A stretch of DNA of 64,000 bases from Lachnospiraceae bacterium UBA3273 (GCA_002362385.1 DEUB01000029.1:186001-250000), one strand, 5' to 3'. Positions 1 through 6,990 are shown, numbered from the stretch's first letter. Notes: generated by a model from the sequence alone, not told the origin. Made by a program: numbers and translations.

Positions 1-136
1 TCTCCGGCATAGGGATGATCTTGTTGAAGTCAAAGCAGACCACATCCCTTTTCTCATGCTCGTCATACTCCGTTTTGAATAACGGCAGTTTTGTGATTCC
101 CTCCATCTTTACGATATTTTTTACATGATTCGGCAT
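1..136 (-). CDS. YubB/DUF1281-like protein (N-terminal part, cut by window edge)
   Basis: Only the first 45 residues are in the window. The start MPNHVKNIVKMEG and the later FDFNKIIPMPE are typical of the ferredoxin-fold YubB/DUF1281 N-terminal domain found on phages and plasmids; its function is not established. The ATG at 136 follows a good AGGAGA ribosome site. It is the last visible gene of the small-gene operon that begins near 6.36 kb, and it shows that the prophage continues beyond the left edge. Confidence 0.7.
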   Translation of the reverse strand, partial: MPNHVKNIVKMEGITKLPLFKTEYDEHEKRDVVCFDFNKIIPMPE

Positions 137-152
137 AATAAATTCTCCTTTC

Positions 153-656
153 TTAGCTCAGCTCTTCCCATTCGCTGGCAAACATTGTTATTGTTCTTCT
201 CTTAAAAATCGCCTTGCTGGTGTCGTAGTCCTTATTCAGCCAGCCTTTGCTTATGTACTCCTGCAGCCGGTTCCGGCATAACTGCTCTGTCTGGACTGCC
301 CTGTTGACCTGCTCATATCTGCCACGACTCCGGCTCCACAGGAATGACGCATACTCGCACTCAATTTCTTTCTCTTTATATTCTGCTTTTATGGAGCTGC
401 ACTGAAATTCGGTATCCTCAGTACCGATATTTTCACATTCCATTACTTCCGTCAGCTCCGTATGCTTTTTAATCTTCCCGATACAGCCATGTAATCCAAA
501 ATTTTCCATAGCTTTTCTTGCAGCATCTGGAGTATTAAACACAATGGCCTTATTAACTTTAACCGAATAGCCATAATCGTGTCTCGGATTATAGTCCCGG
601 CCAACATATTTCAGGCACCCATTCTTCGGTACAATGATTACATATTTCGTAACCAT
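153..656 (-). CDS. Hypothetical phage protein, 167 aa
   Basis: No family recognised. The start at 656 (MVTKYVIIVPKNG) was chosen because GGCGGAGGCA lies just upstream; an ATG at 680 is possible but has a poor ribosome site. The protein is soluble and mixed alpha/beta: a strand-rich first 60 residues, an acidic middle and a basic C-terminal third. It lies in a tight chain of small genes. Function unknown. Confidence 0.6.
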   Translation of the reverse strand: MVTKYVIIVPKNGCLKYVGRDYNPRHDYGYSVKVNKAIVFNTPDAARKAMENFGLHGCIGKIKKHTELTEVMECENIGTEDTEFQCSSIKAEYKEKEIECEYASFLWSRSRGRYEQVNRAVQTEQLCRNRLQEYISKGWLNKDYDTSKAIFKRRTITMFASEWEELS

Positions 657-690
657 TGCCTCCGCCCTCAGCATTTCCATTCTTCATCAC

Positions 691-1119
691 CTACCCTTCG
701 ATGTTGAAACCGGTGTAATCCATGAGGCCCTGCATTTCCTGCTCAAACATTTCCTCGTAAATCTCTTTCTTACTGCTGTCACAGCTCAAATGCGTATCGA
801 GACAATTCACATAATATGTGAAATCATTCTGAGGACTGAGGTTATACCGGCGTATCGCCTCCAGCTGCTCAAATCCTGCCTCTGTCAGCGTTCCCTCGTA
901 CTCTTCGGTCTCCAGCCTTTTCTTTTCTGCTTTAACCGCCTCGTCCATGCGGAAGATGCCCTCCTTAAAGATTTCTTCCATGATTCCGTTTAAGGTAAGC
1001 TCCAGCCCCTCGAACCGCATCTGCTCAACGATCTTAAACATATCCGCCTCTGAATCATCCAGTATGCTCAGATCGTCTGCTCCGCAATTTAGAATTGCTC
1101 TGATTAAATCATTTCTCAT
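691..1119 (-). CDS. Hypothetical phage protein, 142 aa
   Basis: The start is set at 1119 (MRNDLIRAIL) by AGGAGGCGGGCT directly upstream; longer versions would run into the preceding gene. The protein is highly charged and mostly helical, with no membrane segment, cysteine cluster or recognisable motif. It sits 10 bp after the HNH-like gene and is surely co-transcribed with it. No function can be assigned. Confidence 0.6.
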   Translation of the reverse strand: MRNDLIRAILNCGADDLSILDDSEADMFKIVEQMRFEGLELTLNGIMEEIFKEGIFRMDEAVKAEKKRLETEEYEGTLTEAGFEQLEAIRRYNLSPQNDFTYYVNCLDTHLSCDSSKKEIYEEMFEQEMQGLMDYTGFNIEG

Positions 1120-1129
1120 AGCCCGCCTC

Positions 1130-1420
1130 CTACAAATAAGATTTTCCGTATCTCTTCCGGAACTCTTCCCTGGTACCAATCCGGCCCTCGAATATTGCCT
1201 GGCCCAGCATCTTTGACAACTTCTCTGCCATCGGATTATCGTGTACCCGGTTCAGCTTGTCTCCCATGTTGTGACAGTTATTGCAGGTGGGAACCTTCAA
1301 GCCGTCTTTCTCACTCAGCTCCCTGCCCGCCGTTCCGAAAATAAGATGATGTTCCCCCTCTGCCTGTCGGCCGCAAAAGAAACATATCCCTCTGTACTCC
1401 GTAACAATACTTTTGCTCAT
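1130..1420 (-). CDS. HNH-like zinc-binding protein
   Basis: A 96-residue protein with CFFC near residue 13, an HH pair (GEHHLIFG), and CNNCH near residue 46, the spacing of small HNH/zinc-finger nuclease-like proteins carried by phages. The two CxxC pairs would bind zinc, and the histidines could form a beta-beta-alpha-metal site. A structural rather than catalytic zinc domain cannot be excluded. Start at 1420 follows AGGAGGCAGAC, which overlaps the stop codon of the 20-residue gene upstream. Confidence 0.6.
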   Translation of the reverse strand: MSKSIVTEYRGICFFCGRQAEGEHHLIFGTAGRELSEKDGLKVPTCNNCHNMGDKLNRVHDNPMAEKLSKMLGQAIFEGRIGTREEFRKRYGKSYL

Positions 1421-1429
1421 GTCTGCCTC

Positions 1430-1492
1430 CTATTTCTTTTTCTTTTCCATTCCCATGAATACCAAAAATGCCAACACCACTATTGCCGCCAT
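1430..1492 (-). CDS. Tiny membrane peptide, 20 aa
   Basis: A 20-codon reading frame beginning MAAIVVLAFLVF and ending GMEKKKK. It has a strong ribosome site (AGGAGGCAGGT) and fits exactly between neighbours, with its TAG overlapping the ribosome site of the next gene. A hydrophobic helix followed by four lysines suggests insertion in the membrane with a cytoplasmic basic tail. The evidence is start signal and spacing only; no family is known to me. Confidence 0.5.
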   Translation of the reverse strand: MAAIVVLAFLVFMGMEKKKK

Positions 1493-1501
1493 ACCTGCCT
1501 C

Positions 1502-1927
1502 CTATTCGTAAATCACATCACCGAACAGCGCATACTGGATGATACAGTCTGCGTCCCCTGCGTCAATATTGCCGGGATCTATGTTCAATTTCCCGGTATA
1601 GACTCCGATACTGTTCGTTTCCCGGTCAATACAGCCCGTATTTCCGGCTGCAATGTACTTTTTCAGCCCTTCAATGAACTTCTCTTTGCTGAGGGTATAC
1701 GACTTGTTTTCCTCTGCATCATGCAGAATCAATTCCCCGCCCCTGCTAATCTGGTCGCTCGCATACTCTCCAAGATAGTCTCCCTTGACCTCGGCTTTTC
1801 TGCACCAGTAATTGATTCCACCCTCCAGGGCCGAAACCATGATGTCGTCAATGTCCTCATTGCGGACTCTTACATCGAGCGCACAATTCAGAACCATGCA
1901 ATCCACAGCCTCCAATTTTTCTCCCAT
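1502..1927 (-). CDS. Hypothetical phage protein, 141 aa
   Basis: Start MGEKLEAVDC; its first base coincides with the last base of the preceding gene, so translation is probably coupled. The protein is acidic, with several aspartate-rich stretches and a C-terminal YALFGDVIYE. No membrane segment or conserved catalytic motif is evident. Its position in the small-gene operon suggests a host-interaction or accessory role, but this is only inferred. Confidence 0.6.
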   Translation of the reverse strand: MGEKLEAVDCMVLNCALDVRVRNEDIDDIMVSALEGGINYWCRKAEVKGDYLGEYASDQISRGGELILHDAEENKSYTLSKEKFIEGLKKYIAAGNTGCIDRETNSIGVYTGKLNIDPGNIDAGDADCIIQYALFGDVIYE

Positions 1928-2328
1928 CAGTCATTACCTCCTTCATATTCCGCCCCACAATAAGGACACTTTGTTTCTCCATAGCAGTTGAACATCTTCC
2001 CGCACTCTTTGCAGGTATCAAGTTCTCCGTTCCTGAACCAATCCTCCAGCAGACTGCTTACATGCTGCCAATCCACCGCCTCGTATACCTCTTCGGCTAA
2101 ATCCGTCTGGCCGTTGCACTCCTGCAGTATGCTGTTTCTCGTATACTTCGTGTCCGATAGCTCCGGTATGTAGCAAACCTTGTCCGGGTGTTCCGTATCG
2201 TAAAAAGCCTTGTCACTCTTGAAGATCATCCCCTGCCCATAGAACTCTCGCTGAATTACCTCCCCTTTTACGTTTTCATCTGGCGGTGTATAACTCCCGA
2301 CTAGCAGATACTCCTTTCCGTCACTCAT
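1927..2328 (-). CDS. Zinc-ribbon phage protein, 133 aa
   Basis: The C-terminal 35 residues hold two knuckles, CKECGKMF and CPYCGAEYEGG, the pattern of a zinc ribbon; the N-terminal two thirds has no recognised domain. Start MSDGKEYLLV at 2328 overlaps the previous gene by 8 bp. Zinc ribbons of this kind bind nucleic acid or protein; nothing here shows which. Confidence 0.6.
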   Translation of the reverse strand: MSDGKEYLLVGSYTPPDENVKGEVIQREFYGQGMIFKSDKAFYDTEHPDKVCYIPELSDTKYTRNSILQECNGQTDLAEEVYEAVDWQHVSSLLEDWFRNGELDTCKECGKMFNCYGETKCPYCGAEYEGGND

Positions 2329-2716
2329 TGCTGTCCTCTACCTCCATTTCCCGCAATGTCTGCGACAATTTCAGAATCATGGCATCTATCTCCCTTGCAT
2401 CATCCACAAGTTCCCGTATGGATGGCACCCCGGAAACTCCATTCCTTTTTGCCTCAACCCACATTTCAATGTGCTCGTCAATGTCGAAATCCTCATAGTA
2501 GGATTCCAGGCTATCCCGGAAACTGTTGCACTGATTCTCAGAATCAAAATCAATTATCATGCTGAAATCTTCTCCTGCCGGGGAGTGCTGTCCCATTTCT
2601 ACATACGTTCTGCCATTCTGGCTCTCTTCAATCCATGCGCTCCACCACCAGTCAAGTTCCTCCGCTTTCGCCAGCAGAATTTTCATTCCTGCAGACAATC
2701 CTTTATATTCTTCCAT
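2321..2716 (-). CDS. Hypothetical phage protein, 131 aa
   Basis: Begins MEEYKGLSAGMKILLAKAEE. It is very acidic, with a tryptophan cluster (DWWWSAW) near residue 22 and a helical C-terminal half ending in MEVEDSNE. There is no zinc or membrane signature. It overlaps the zinc-ribbon gene downstream by 8 bp, in the usual manner of this operon. Function unknown; highly acidic small phage proteins are sometimes DNA mimics, but there is no specific evidence here. Confidence 0.55.
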   Translation of the reverse strand: MEEYKGLSAGMKILLAKAEELDWWWSAWIEESQNGRTYVEMGQHSPAGEDFSMIIDFDSENQCNSFRDSLESYYEDFDIDEHIEMWVEAKRNGVSGVPSIRELVDDAREIDAMILKLSQTLREMEVEDSNE

Positions 2717-2719
2717 CCA

Positions 2720-2956
2720 TCACCCCTCCACGTCTGCGTAGTACGCATCAAAGGCAATCCCGGCCTCCACCATTTTCGCCTCCAAGAAGTTTCCGTAGCA
2801 CCAGCCTTCGCCCTCTTCCCAAAAAGCATCCCAGGCTTTCTTCAATACCTCGATTGCCCTTTCCTTATCTTCCTGGCTTACCAGAAATATGCAATCCATC
2901 CACTCATTCGTGCTGGACTGTACTCTGATGCAGCCGCCTTTCATTTCTTCAACCAT
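2720..2956 (-). CDS. Hypothetical phage protein, 78 aa
   Basis: Small acidic protein (MVEEMKGGCIRVQSS) with an aromatic-rich centre (AWDAFWEEGEGWCYG) and no known motif. Only 3 bp separate it from the following start. A second in-frame ATG at residue 5 lacks a better ribosome site, so the longer form is preferred. The amphipathic pattern suggests a compact alpha/beta fold. Function unknown. Confidence 0.5.
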   Translation of the reverse strand: MVEEMKGGCIRVQSSTNEWMDCIFLVSQEDKERAIEVLKKAWDAFWEEGEGWCYGNFLEAKMVEAGIAFDAYYADVEG

Positions 2957-2968
2957 AACTGCCGCCTT

Positions 2969-3355
2969 CTAAATGTAATAACAGCTGAAATTCCAATGGT
3001 GTCCGAACTCATAGTAAAGCCCGTACTTCTTGAAAATCGCATCAAACTTATTTCTGATTCCCTGGAACATGCCGTAGTAGAGCATTTCGCATACCACACC
3101 CTCAAAACTCATGCTGAGGATATGGTCCGGATTGACATATTCAAAATATGTCCTGGGGTCCTCGTTCTCCCGCACTACCAGGTGTTCCCGGTCATTGTAA
3201 TAGAATTTCCCTGTCGCCTTATCGTAGGTAGTAAAGCACTTGCCGTTAAAGTAAATATCCACATCAACCCACATTTCATGTTCCAGCAGAAACTCTCTGA
3301 TCTCGATTGCCAGATTCTCAATTCTTTCCGGCGTCAGTCTTGCCGTTTCATTCAT
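2969..3355 (-). CDS. Hypothetical phage protein, 128 aa
   Basis: The start is set at 3355 (MNETARLTPERIENL) by GGGAGGCGACAGC upstream and by an ATGA overlap with the stop of the preceding small gene; a longer frame reading upstream would only shadow that gene. The sequence is tyrosine- and aspartate-rich, ends HHWNFSCYYI, and has no recognised motif. Confidence 0.55.
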   Translation of the reverse strand: MNETARLTPERIENLAIEIREFLLEHEMWVDVDIYFNGKCFTTYDKATGKFYYNDREHLVVRENEDPRTYFEYVNPDHILSMSFEGVVCEMLYYGMFQGIRNKFDAIFKKYGLYYEFGHHWNFSCYYI

Positions 3356-3531
3356 TCTGCTGTCGCCTCCCTTACCATGCCCCTGTTTCTCTGGCGGGCT
3401 TTCTTTTTCAGATTTCTTTTCCATCTGCGGATTGTCACGGCCTTTGTGTGGTTTCTGGAGAAACAGTAATCATCCAGGACATACCGCCCATGCTGCTCGC
3501 GCTCTCCGTATGCGTGCATTTTTCTCGCCAT
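3352..3531 (-). CDS. Small basic protein, 59 aa
   Basis: Reading frame starting MARKMHAYGEREQHGRY and ending in a strongly basic stretch with RRWKRNLKKKARQRN at its core. A GGAGG lies about 12 bp before the ATG, and the stop overlaps the next start (ATGA), typical of coupled genes. The basic tail suggests nucleic-acid binding. Support comes from spacing and coding structure only. Confidence 0.45.
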   Translation of the reverse strand: MARKMHAYGEREQHGRYVLDDYCFSRNHTKAVTIRRWKRNLKKKARQRNRGMVREATAE

Positions 3532-3533
3532 TT

Positions 3534-3689
3534 CTACTGATTCGCCTCCTTTCTTCTCTCCTTTAACAGAACCAGAAGTGTTGCCCGGTCCATCCCCAGC
3601 ATTCCCAGCTCCCGCTCGATTCTTTTCATGGCGGCTTTATTTCCTACTTTTTCCGCCTCTTCATACTGTCTGATGTAATCCTCCAGCAT
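3534..3689 (-). CDS. Small coiled-coil protein, 51 aa
   Basis: Frame starting MLEDYIRQYEEAEKVGN, almost entirely helical and charged, fitting between genes ending at 3696 and starting at 3531. The ribosome site is mediocre. Content and packing fit a real small phage gene. No function can be proposed. Confidence 0.45.
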   Translation of the reverse strand: MLEDYIRQYEEAEKVGNKAAMKRIERELGMLGMDRATLLVLLKERRKEANQ

Positions 3690-3695
3690 ATGCCT

Positions 3696-4178
3696 TTATC
3701 CCTCCAATCCTGCATATTCCAGAATCTTATGGCGGGCAAACTTCTCAATGTCCTCCAAGTAATCGCTATCCTTGCCCTCCTGCCACTGATTCTCAAATTC
3801 ATTCGCCCAATCCACAAACTTCTGTTTCCATGCAATGCTGTCGATATCGTTCAGCTTTTCGTGGCCTGCCTGCAAGCTGGCATAAACAAGAGATATTTCC
3901 ACCAGATTCTCAGACGCCTTGTTATAAGACATTTTCTCCTGCCGCTGATCCTGCAACTGGATTTCCTCTTTGAACTCATAGCACATATTGACCGGCCCGC
4001 CGTTGACTTTACCCATTTTCCAGTCGGAACCATGAATGCTGAAGGCGAAATAATCATCCCCATCTATCGTGAGACTCGCCATCGCCTCATACCCATTTCT
4101 TTTAACAGCCTCCGCAATTCCGTTAATCAGAGGCAAAACCTCCTGGCAAAGACCTCTGAATTTTTCTTTGTTATTCAT
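3696..4178 (-). CDS. Hypothetical phage protein, 160 aa
   Basis: Starts MNNKEKFRGLCQEVLP and overlaps the 56-residue gene upstream by 8 bp. It shows a short strand-rich region (ASLTIDGDDYFAFSIHG) followed by long charged helices. There is no signal peptide, metal-binding cluster or known motif. Likely cytoplasmic. Function unknown. Confidence 0.55.
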   Translation of the reverse strand: MNNKEKFRGLCQEVLPLINGIAEAVKRNGYEAMASLTIDGDDYFAFSIHGSDWKMGKVNGGPVNMCYEFKEEIQLQDQRQEKMSYNKASENLVEISLVYASLQAGHEKLNDIDSIAWKQKFVDWANEFENQWQEGKDSDYLEDIEKFARHKILEYAGLEG

Positions 4179-4341
4179 CCTTGACCTCCTTAACTGCGGT
4201 TACTACGCCGCCGACCAAATGCCACGCCTTAATGTACTGGTTCCCTTTGCTCCTGGCCTCCGACTCGTTCCTGGCCTCGAATATTGCAGGAGAGTTGCAC
4301 CCGGATTCATCGTCATATATGAACACCTTGTATTTCTTCAT
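4171..4341 (-). CDS. Small hypothetical protein, 56 aa
   Basis: Frame starting MKKYKVFIYDDESGCN, with AAAGGAGGC ideally placed before its ATG. It packs tightly, overlapping both neighbours by a few bases. The N-terminal beta strand and the later EARNESEAR helix resemble single-domain alpha/beta phage proteins. No family recognised. Confidence 0.55.
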   Translation of the reverse strand: MKKYKVFIYDDESGCNSPAIFEARNESEARSKGNQYIKAWHLVGGVVTAVKEVKDE

Positions 4342-4724
4342 GCGTCCTTTGCCTCCTTTACAAGTGCCTCGGCCTCTTCCCGGCTCTCAAACCAATCATG
4401 ATAGATGTCTTTCCTATCTGTGCTTTTGAAGTCATTCTCCGGCTTGCTGACCGCCTCAACCGTGCTGGTAATGTTCGCTACCACCCTGCCGCTGTCATAT
4501 ACATCTGTTGTCACGCACCAGAATGTTTTCATGCCTCCCAGGGTAAGCTCATAGGCATCCGCCTCTTCTTTTGTCAGAGGCTCCCGGTACTCGATGAATC
4601 CCCATGCCTCCCGCCCGATTTCTTCACAGAAAGTCTTTGTGTCGAAATTCTCAATCTTCTCAACTGCCGCTTTCTTAGGAAAACCGCCCGGCATAACCGG
4701 GCGCTGTGTGCTGTAATATCTCAT
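4338..4724 (-). CDS. Hypothetical phage protein, 128 aa
   Basis: Begins MRYYSTQRPVMPGGFPKK, a start I associate with uncharacterised proteins on Firmicutes mobile elements. It contains IEYREPLTKEEADAYEL and a C-terminal SREEAEALVKEAKDA helix. It overlaps both neighbours by 4 bp, so it is translationally coupled. No enzymatic motif seen. Function unknown. Confidence 0.6.
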   Translation of the reverse strand: MRYYSTQRPVMPGGFPKKAAVEKIENFDTKTFCEEIGREAWGFIEYREPLTKEEADAYELTLGGMKTFWCVTTDVYDSGRVVANITSTVEAVSKPENDFKSTDRKDIYHDWFESREEAEALVKEAKDA

Positions 4725-5359
4725 GCCTGCTCTTCCTCCTGGACCTCTTTCTTTTTCCTCCTGGACGGTGCTTTCTTCTCGCCGGTGGATGTCCGCCTGG
4801 TTCTCTTAGGCTTTTCCGGCTCTTTATCCTCGTTTACAGGCTCAGGCAGCGTTTCTTTTGTCTCTCCCGTAGGAATTTCTGTCTTGACCTCTTCCGGCTG
4901 AATCTGGGCCTCCTGCTCCGGCAATCTCTCCTGCAGTTTGTACCGCTTGCGGATGGAGGCAATCATCAGTGCCACTTCCGCATTTACCAGCTCCTTATCC
5001 TCGTCCGTCAGACCTGCAGACAGGTCCTCTCTATCCTGCCAATAACCCGCGTTCTCCAGAAACGCATCAATAACTCTCTTTGCCTTATCATGCTTAACAT
5101 CCCATTTCATCATAGTATTTTTCCTCCTTGTGCTTTCCGCATATTCTTTTACTATTGCCTTGCCTTGCTCTATCGCCTCCGGAATATCAACGCCGATCTG
5201 CTGGTAGAAATCCGGATGAACAATACACTCATAGGCTCTCGCCATCTTACTTCTATGCTCCTGCGTCACTCCGATATGAAAATCCTTCGCTATCTGCAAC
5301 GCTTTCTTCCAGTCCTGCTCCCGGACCGCCTCTCTTACGATGTCCGACTTCTTAATCAT
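4721..5359 (-). CDS. Hypothetical phage protein with a low-complexity charged tail, 212 aa
   Basis: Two parts are visible. The helical N-terminal 145 residues contain DFHIGVTQEHRSKMARAYE and MKWDVKHDKAKRVIDAF. The C-terminal 65 residues are rich in E, K, P and R and probably disordered. The start at 5359 overlaps the preceding stop (ATGA) and has only a weak GGTGA ribosome site, so coupling is likely. The basic-acidic tail suggests a nucleic-acid or protein scaffold role (inference). Confidence 0.6.
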   Translation of the reverse strand: MIKKSDIVREAVREQDWKKALQIAKDFHIGVTQEHRSKMARAYECIVHPDFYQQIGVDIPEAIEQGKAIVKEYAESTRRKNTMMKWDVKHDKAKRVIDAFLENAGYWQDREDLSAGLTDEDKELVNAEVALMIASIRKRYKLQERLPEQEAQIQPEEVKTEIPTGETKETLPEPVNEDKEPEKPKRTRRTSTGEKKAPSRRKKKEVQEEEQA

Positions 5360-5511
5360 TCATCATCACCAAACCCAGGCACTTCCAGTAAATCCTTCTC
5401 AATCCAGAACTTCTCGCCCAGGAAGTCAACCTTTACTGCATTTCTGCCGGTCTGAACCACTGTTGCCAGTGGTCCAATGTCCGGAATCTTTACCTGCGTT
5501 CCTATGCTCAT
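5356..5511 (-). CDS. Small beta-barrel-like protein, 51 aa
   Basis: Frame starting MSIGTQVKIPDIGPLATVV, continuing VKVDFLGEKFWIEKDLLEV. The alternating hydrophobic pattern resembles a small SH3/KOW-type barrel. GGGGAGGGG lies before the ATG. Both ends overlap neighbours by 4 bp. Function unknown. Confidence 0.55.
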   Translation of the reverse strand: MSIGTQVKIPDIGPLATVVQTGRNAVKVDFLGEKFWIEKDLLEVPGFGDDE

Positions 5512-5693
5512 GCCGTTTTCCCCTCCCCTTTCAGAATCGCAAATGCCTCTTTGATAACCGACAGCTTGCGCTCCGCCTCTTCGTATTTTTCTTTCATTTC
5601 CTGGTAGCTGTCAGCGAGATCAAAATTGCCCTGCTGCATAGCTTTAATCGTTTCCTCCATCTCCGACACTTTCTGCTTGTGCCTCTCCTGCAT
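5508..5693 (-). CDS. Coiled-coil protein, at least 61 aa, start uncertain
   Basis: From MQERHKQKVSEMEETIKAM onward this is one long coiled coil. The ATG at 5693 has no ribosome site. The open frame continues upstream without an ATG, GTG or TTG for about 40 codons, still with heptad-like sequence (RRIEELEAEVQQRTKEYDEL), to the stop of the gene ending at 5817. The true start may be a rare codon (ATA or ATT after AGGGCGG), or the 5' end may be damaged. Confidence 0.5.
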   Translation of the reverse strand: MQERHKQKVSEMEETIKAMQQGNFDLADSYQEMKEKYEEAERKLSVIKEAFAILKGEGKTA

Positions 5694-5816
5694 TGTACTT
5701 ATCTGAGTACAACGGGCCGCATCCAGTTCGTCGTACTCTTTTGTCCTCTGCTGTACTTCGGCCTCCAGTTCTTCAATCCGTCTTACCCTCTGCCTTGAAA
5801 TTCTCTGTATTCCGCC

Positions 5817-5945
5817 CTACTTTACCCACTGCTTACAGAACTGATCCTTGTCAATGTCTGTTCCCATATACTCCTGCTCAATCTGCTTATATTCTGCTGC
5901 AGTTGGCTCAAATCCTGTCCTTTCTATAAATTCTGATTTCATCAT
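5817..5945 (-). CDS. Small hypothetical protein, 42 aa
   Basis: Frame MMKSEFIERTGFEPTAAEYK to FCKQWVK, preceded by AGGAGGGCGTTAATC. It is helical and charged, with no membrane segment. The E-x-TGFEPT-x-AEY pattern recalls short uncharacterised phage proteins, but no family is assigned. It lies between the small membrane gene and the coiled-coil gene. Confidence 0.55.
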   Translation of the reverse strand: MMKSEFIERTGFEPTAAEYKQIEQEYMGTDIDKDQFCKQWVK

Positions 5946-5961
5946 GATTAACGCCCTCCTA

Positions 5962-6111
5962 CTAATCTTTTTTCTCTGCTGCTATAACTGCCAGTACAAT
6001 CACTCCATTTACCAGAACCGCCGCCAGATTCCCGGCTCTCATTCCGTCATGCAGGCCCACCATGAAGTTGATGAATAACAACACCTGCAAAAACCTCCGA
6101 ATTTTTTTCAT
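5962..6111 (-). CDS. Small membrane protein, 49 aa
   Basis: Frame starting MKKIRRFLQVLLFINFMVG with a second hydrophobic stretch (NLAAVLVNGVIVLAVIAA) and a charged end (EKKD). It looks like two short membrane helices or a helical hairpin. A strong AAAGGAGGC precedes the ATG. It is the second gene of the operon driven from about 6.42 kb. Confidence 0.55.
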   Translation of the reverse strand: MKKIRRFLQVLLFINFMVGLHDGMRAGNLAAVLVNGVIVLAVIAAEKKD

Positions 6112-6137
6112 TGCCTTTCAGCCTCCTTTATGGTAGA

Positions 6138-6183
6138 CTTATCAGCTGAGGGGGCTTTGTTTCTGCCCTGCTCAACCGATAAG
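6138..6183 (-). promoter_or_regulatory. Long imperfect hairpin in the intercistronic leader
   Basis: CTTATC with the following 12-13 bases pairs with GCCCCCTCAGCT plus GATAAG across a 9-base A-rich loop: an imperfect stem of about 17-18 bp on the minus transcript, with G-U pairs and a one-base bulge or mismatch. No U-run follows, so it is not a simple terminator. It sits between the first and second genes of the operon and may protect or attenuate the mRNA. Confidence 0.5.
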
Positions 6184-6201
6184 GAACTGTTCGCTTAGTT
6201 G

Positions 6202-6357
6202 CTAATCAATCCAACTCAGCACCGCCGTGACGATTGCCAAAAGCATTGTCACTATGGTTGCTATGATAGCGGTCAAACTTTCATAGATTTGGAATCTGAT
6301 CTGGCGCTCTTCGAGCAGTTCTTTTTCTTTCTGCCTTTTCTTCTTTCCTTTACCCAA
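6202..6357 (-). CDS. Small membrane protein with TTG start, 51 aa
   Basis: TTG at 6357 lies 7 bases after a perfect AGGAGG. The product has a basic, charged N-terminus (MGKGKKKRQKEKELLEERQ) and one membrane helix (LTAIIATIVTMLLAIVTAVL), ending SWID. It is the first gene after the repressor-type promoter at 6417-6445. Function unknown; the single-helix, cytoplasmic-basic layout resembles small membrane regulators or superinfection-exclusion proteins. Confidence 0.6.
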   Translation of the reverse strand: MGKGKKKRQKEKELLEERQIRFQIYESLTAIIATIVTMLLAIVTAVLSWID

Positions 6358-6416
6358 ATGGCGTCCTCCTTTCCGTTGGATTTAATCAAGCATTTGTTTT
6401 GTTTGATTATGTATAT

Positions 6417-6445
6417 ATTATACTTCGCAACTGCGAGTTTGTCAA
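6417..6445 (-). promoter_or_regulatory. Sigma70-type promoter with palindromic operator in the spacer
   Basis: On the minus strand TTGACA (6445-6440) and TATAAT (6422-6417) are perfect consensus hexamers separated by exactly 17 bp. The spacer carries TCGCAGTTGCGA, a palindrome matching the operators at 41.57 and 52.19 kb. It drives the operon starting with the TTG-start gene at 6357. A repressor bound between -35 and -10 should silence it in the lysogen. Confidence 0.85.
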
Positions 6446-6763
6446 TAGTTTTACTTCTCAAAATGCAAATTTTTTATCCATCCAGCTCTCAACATTGAAT
6501 TTATGGAAGATATGTTTATTACAGGCTCAAATCTGGTGCATTTCATTTCTGTTTATTTTTTTACTTTTATGGGAAAAGTCTGAGAAACCGCATAAAACCG
6601 TTATTGCTTGTAAGATTTCTTACATGATTTCTCGTTAGATTTCTGGTAGGATTCTTTACTAGAGATAAGAGATAAAGAGATTAGAGATATATAATATATG
6701 GTCAGCTTTTGAAATCTGACCACCTTTATTTGCTCTCATTTGAGTATTTTGTTCACATATCCG

Positions 6764-6781
6764 TGTGGATAATGTGGATAA
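6764..6781 (-). repeat. Two tandem perfect DnaA boxes
   Basis: On the minus strand TTATCCACA occurs twice with no gap. This is the consensus DnaA-binding 9-mer of bacterial origins. Two perfect adjacent copies are unlikely by chance. They could recruit host DnaA to a phage origin or to a regulatory region. Confidence 0.65.
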
Positions 6782-6828
6782 GCCGGAACTAAACCTACAG
6801 ACCACCATCCAGAAAAGCATATAGGTCT

Positions 6829-6861
6829 AAAAGCTCATACTCGGCTCAATACTGGGCTTTT
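6829..6861. terminator. Possible bidirectional terminator hairpin
   Basis: AAAAGCTCA and TGGGCTTTT form a 9-bp stem with one G-U pair around a 15-base loop. The outer A/U tracts make it terminator-like on both strands. It would stop readthrough from the late operon towards the promoter at 6.42 kb. Confidence 0.45.
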
Positions 6862-6990
6862 CTCTTTAGGCATAGGATAGGTGGTAAAATCGTCTATCGT
6901 TGCTCAGGCGCATTTCGTCAAATTACCCGGTCAAATTTTGGTTATTTTGTATATTGATTTTTTCTGCTGATTTGCTCCGCATTTTCAACT

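Larger units (their letters stand above)
6446..6990. other. Non-coding stretch with origin-like features
   Basis: No convincing gene in 545 bp. It contains purine-rich direct repeats of AGAGATAA type (6665-6690), an AT-rich patch (6686-6700), a 7-bp inverted repeat TGGTCAG/CTGACCA (6699-6722), two adjacent DnaA boxes (6764-6781) and a 9-bp hairpin (6829-6861). It lies between the end of the late operon and the next promoter. The combination resembles a replication origin, which is inferred. Confidence 0.5.
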
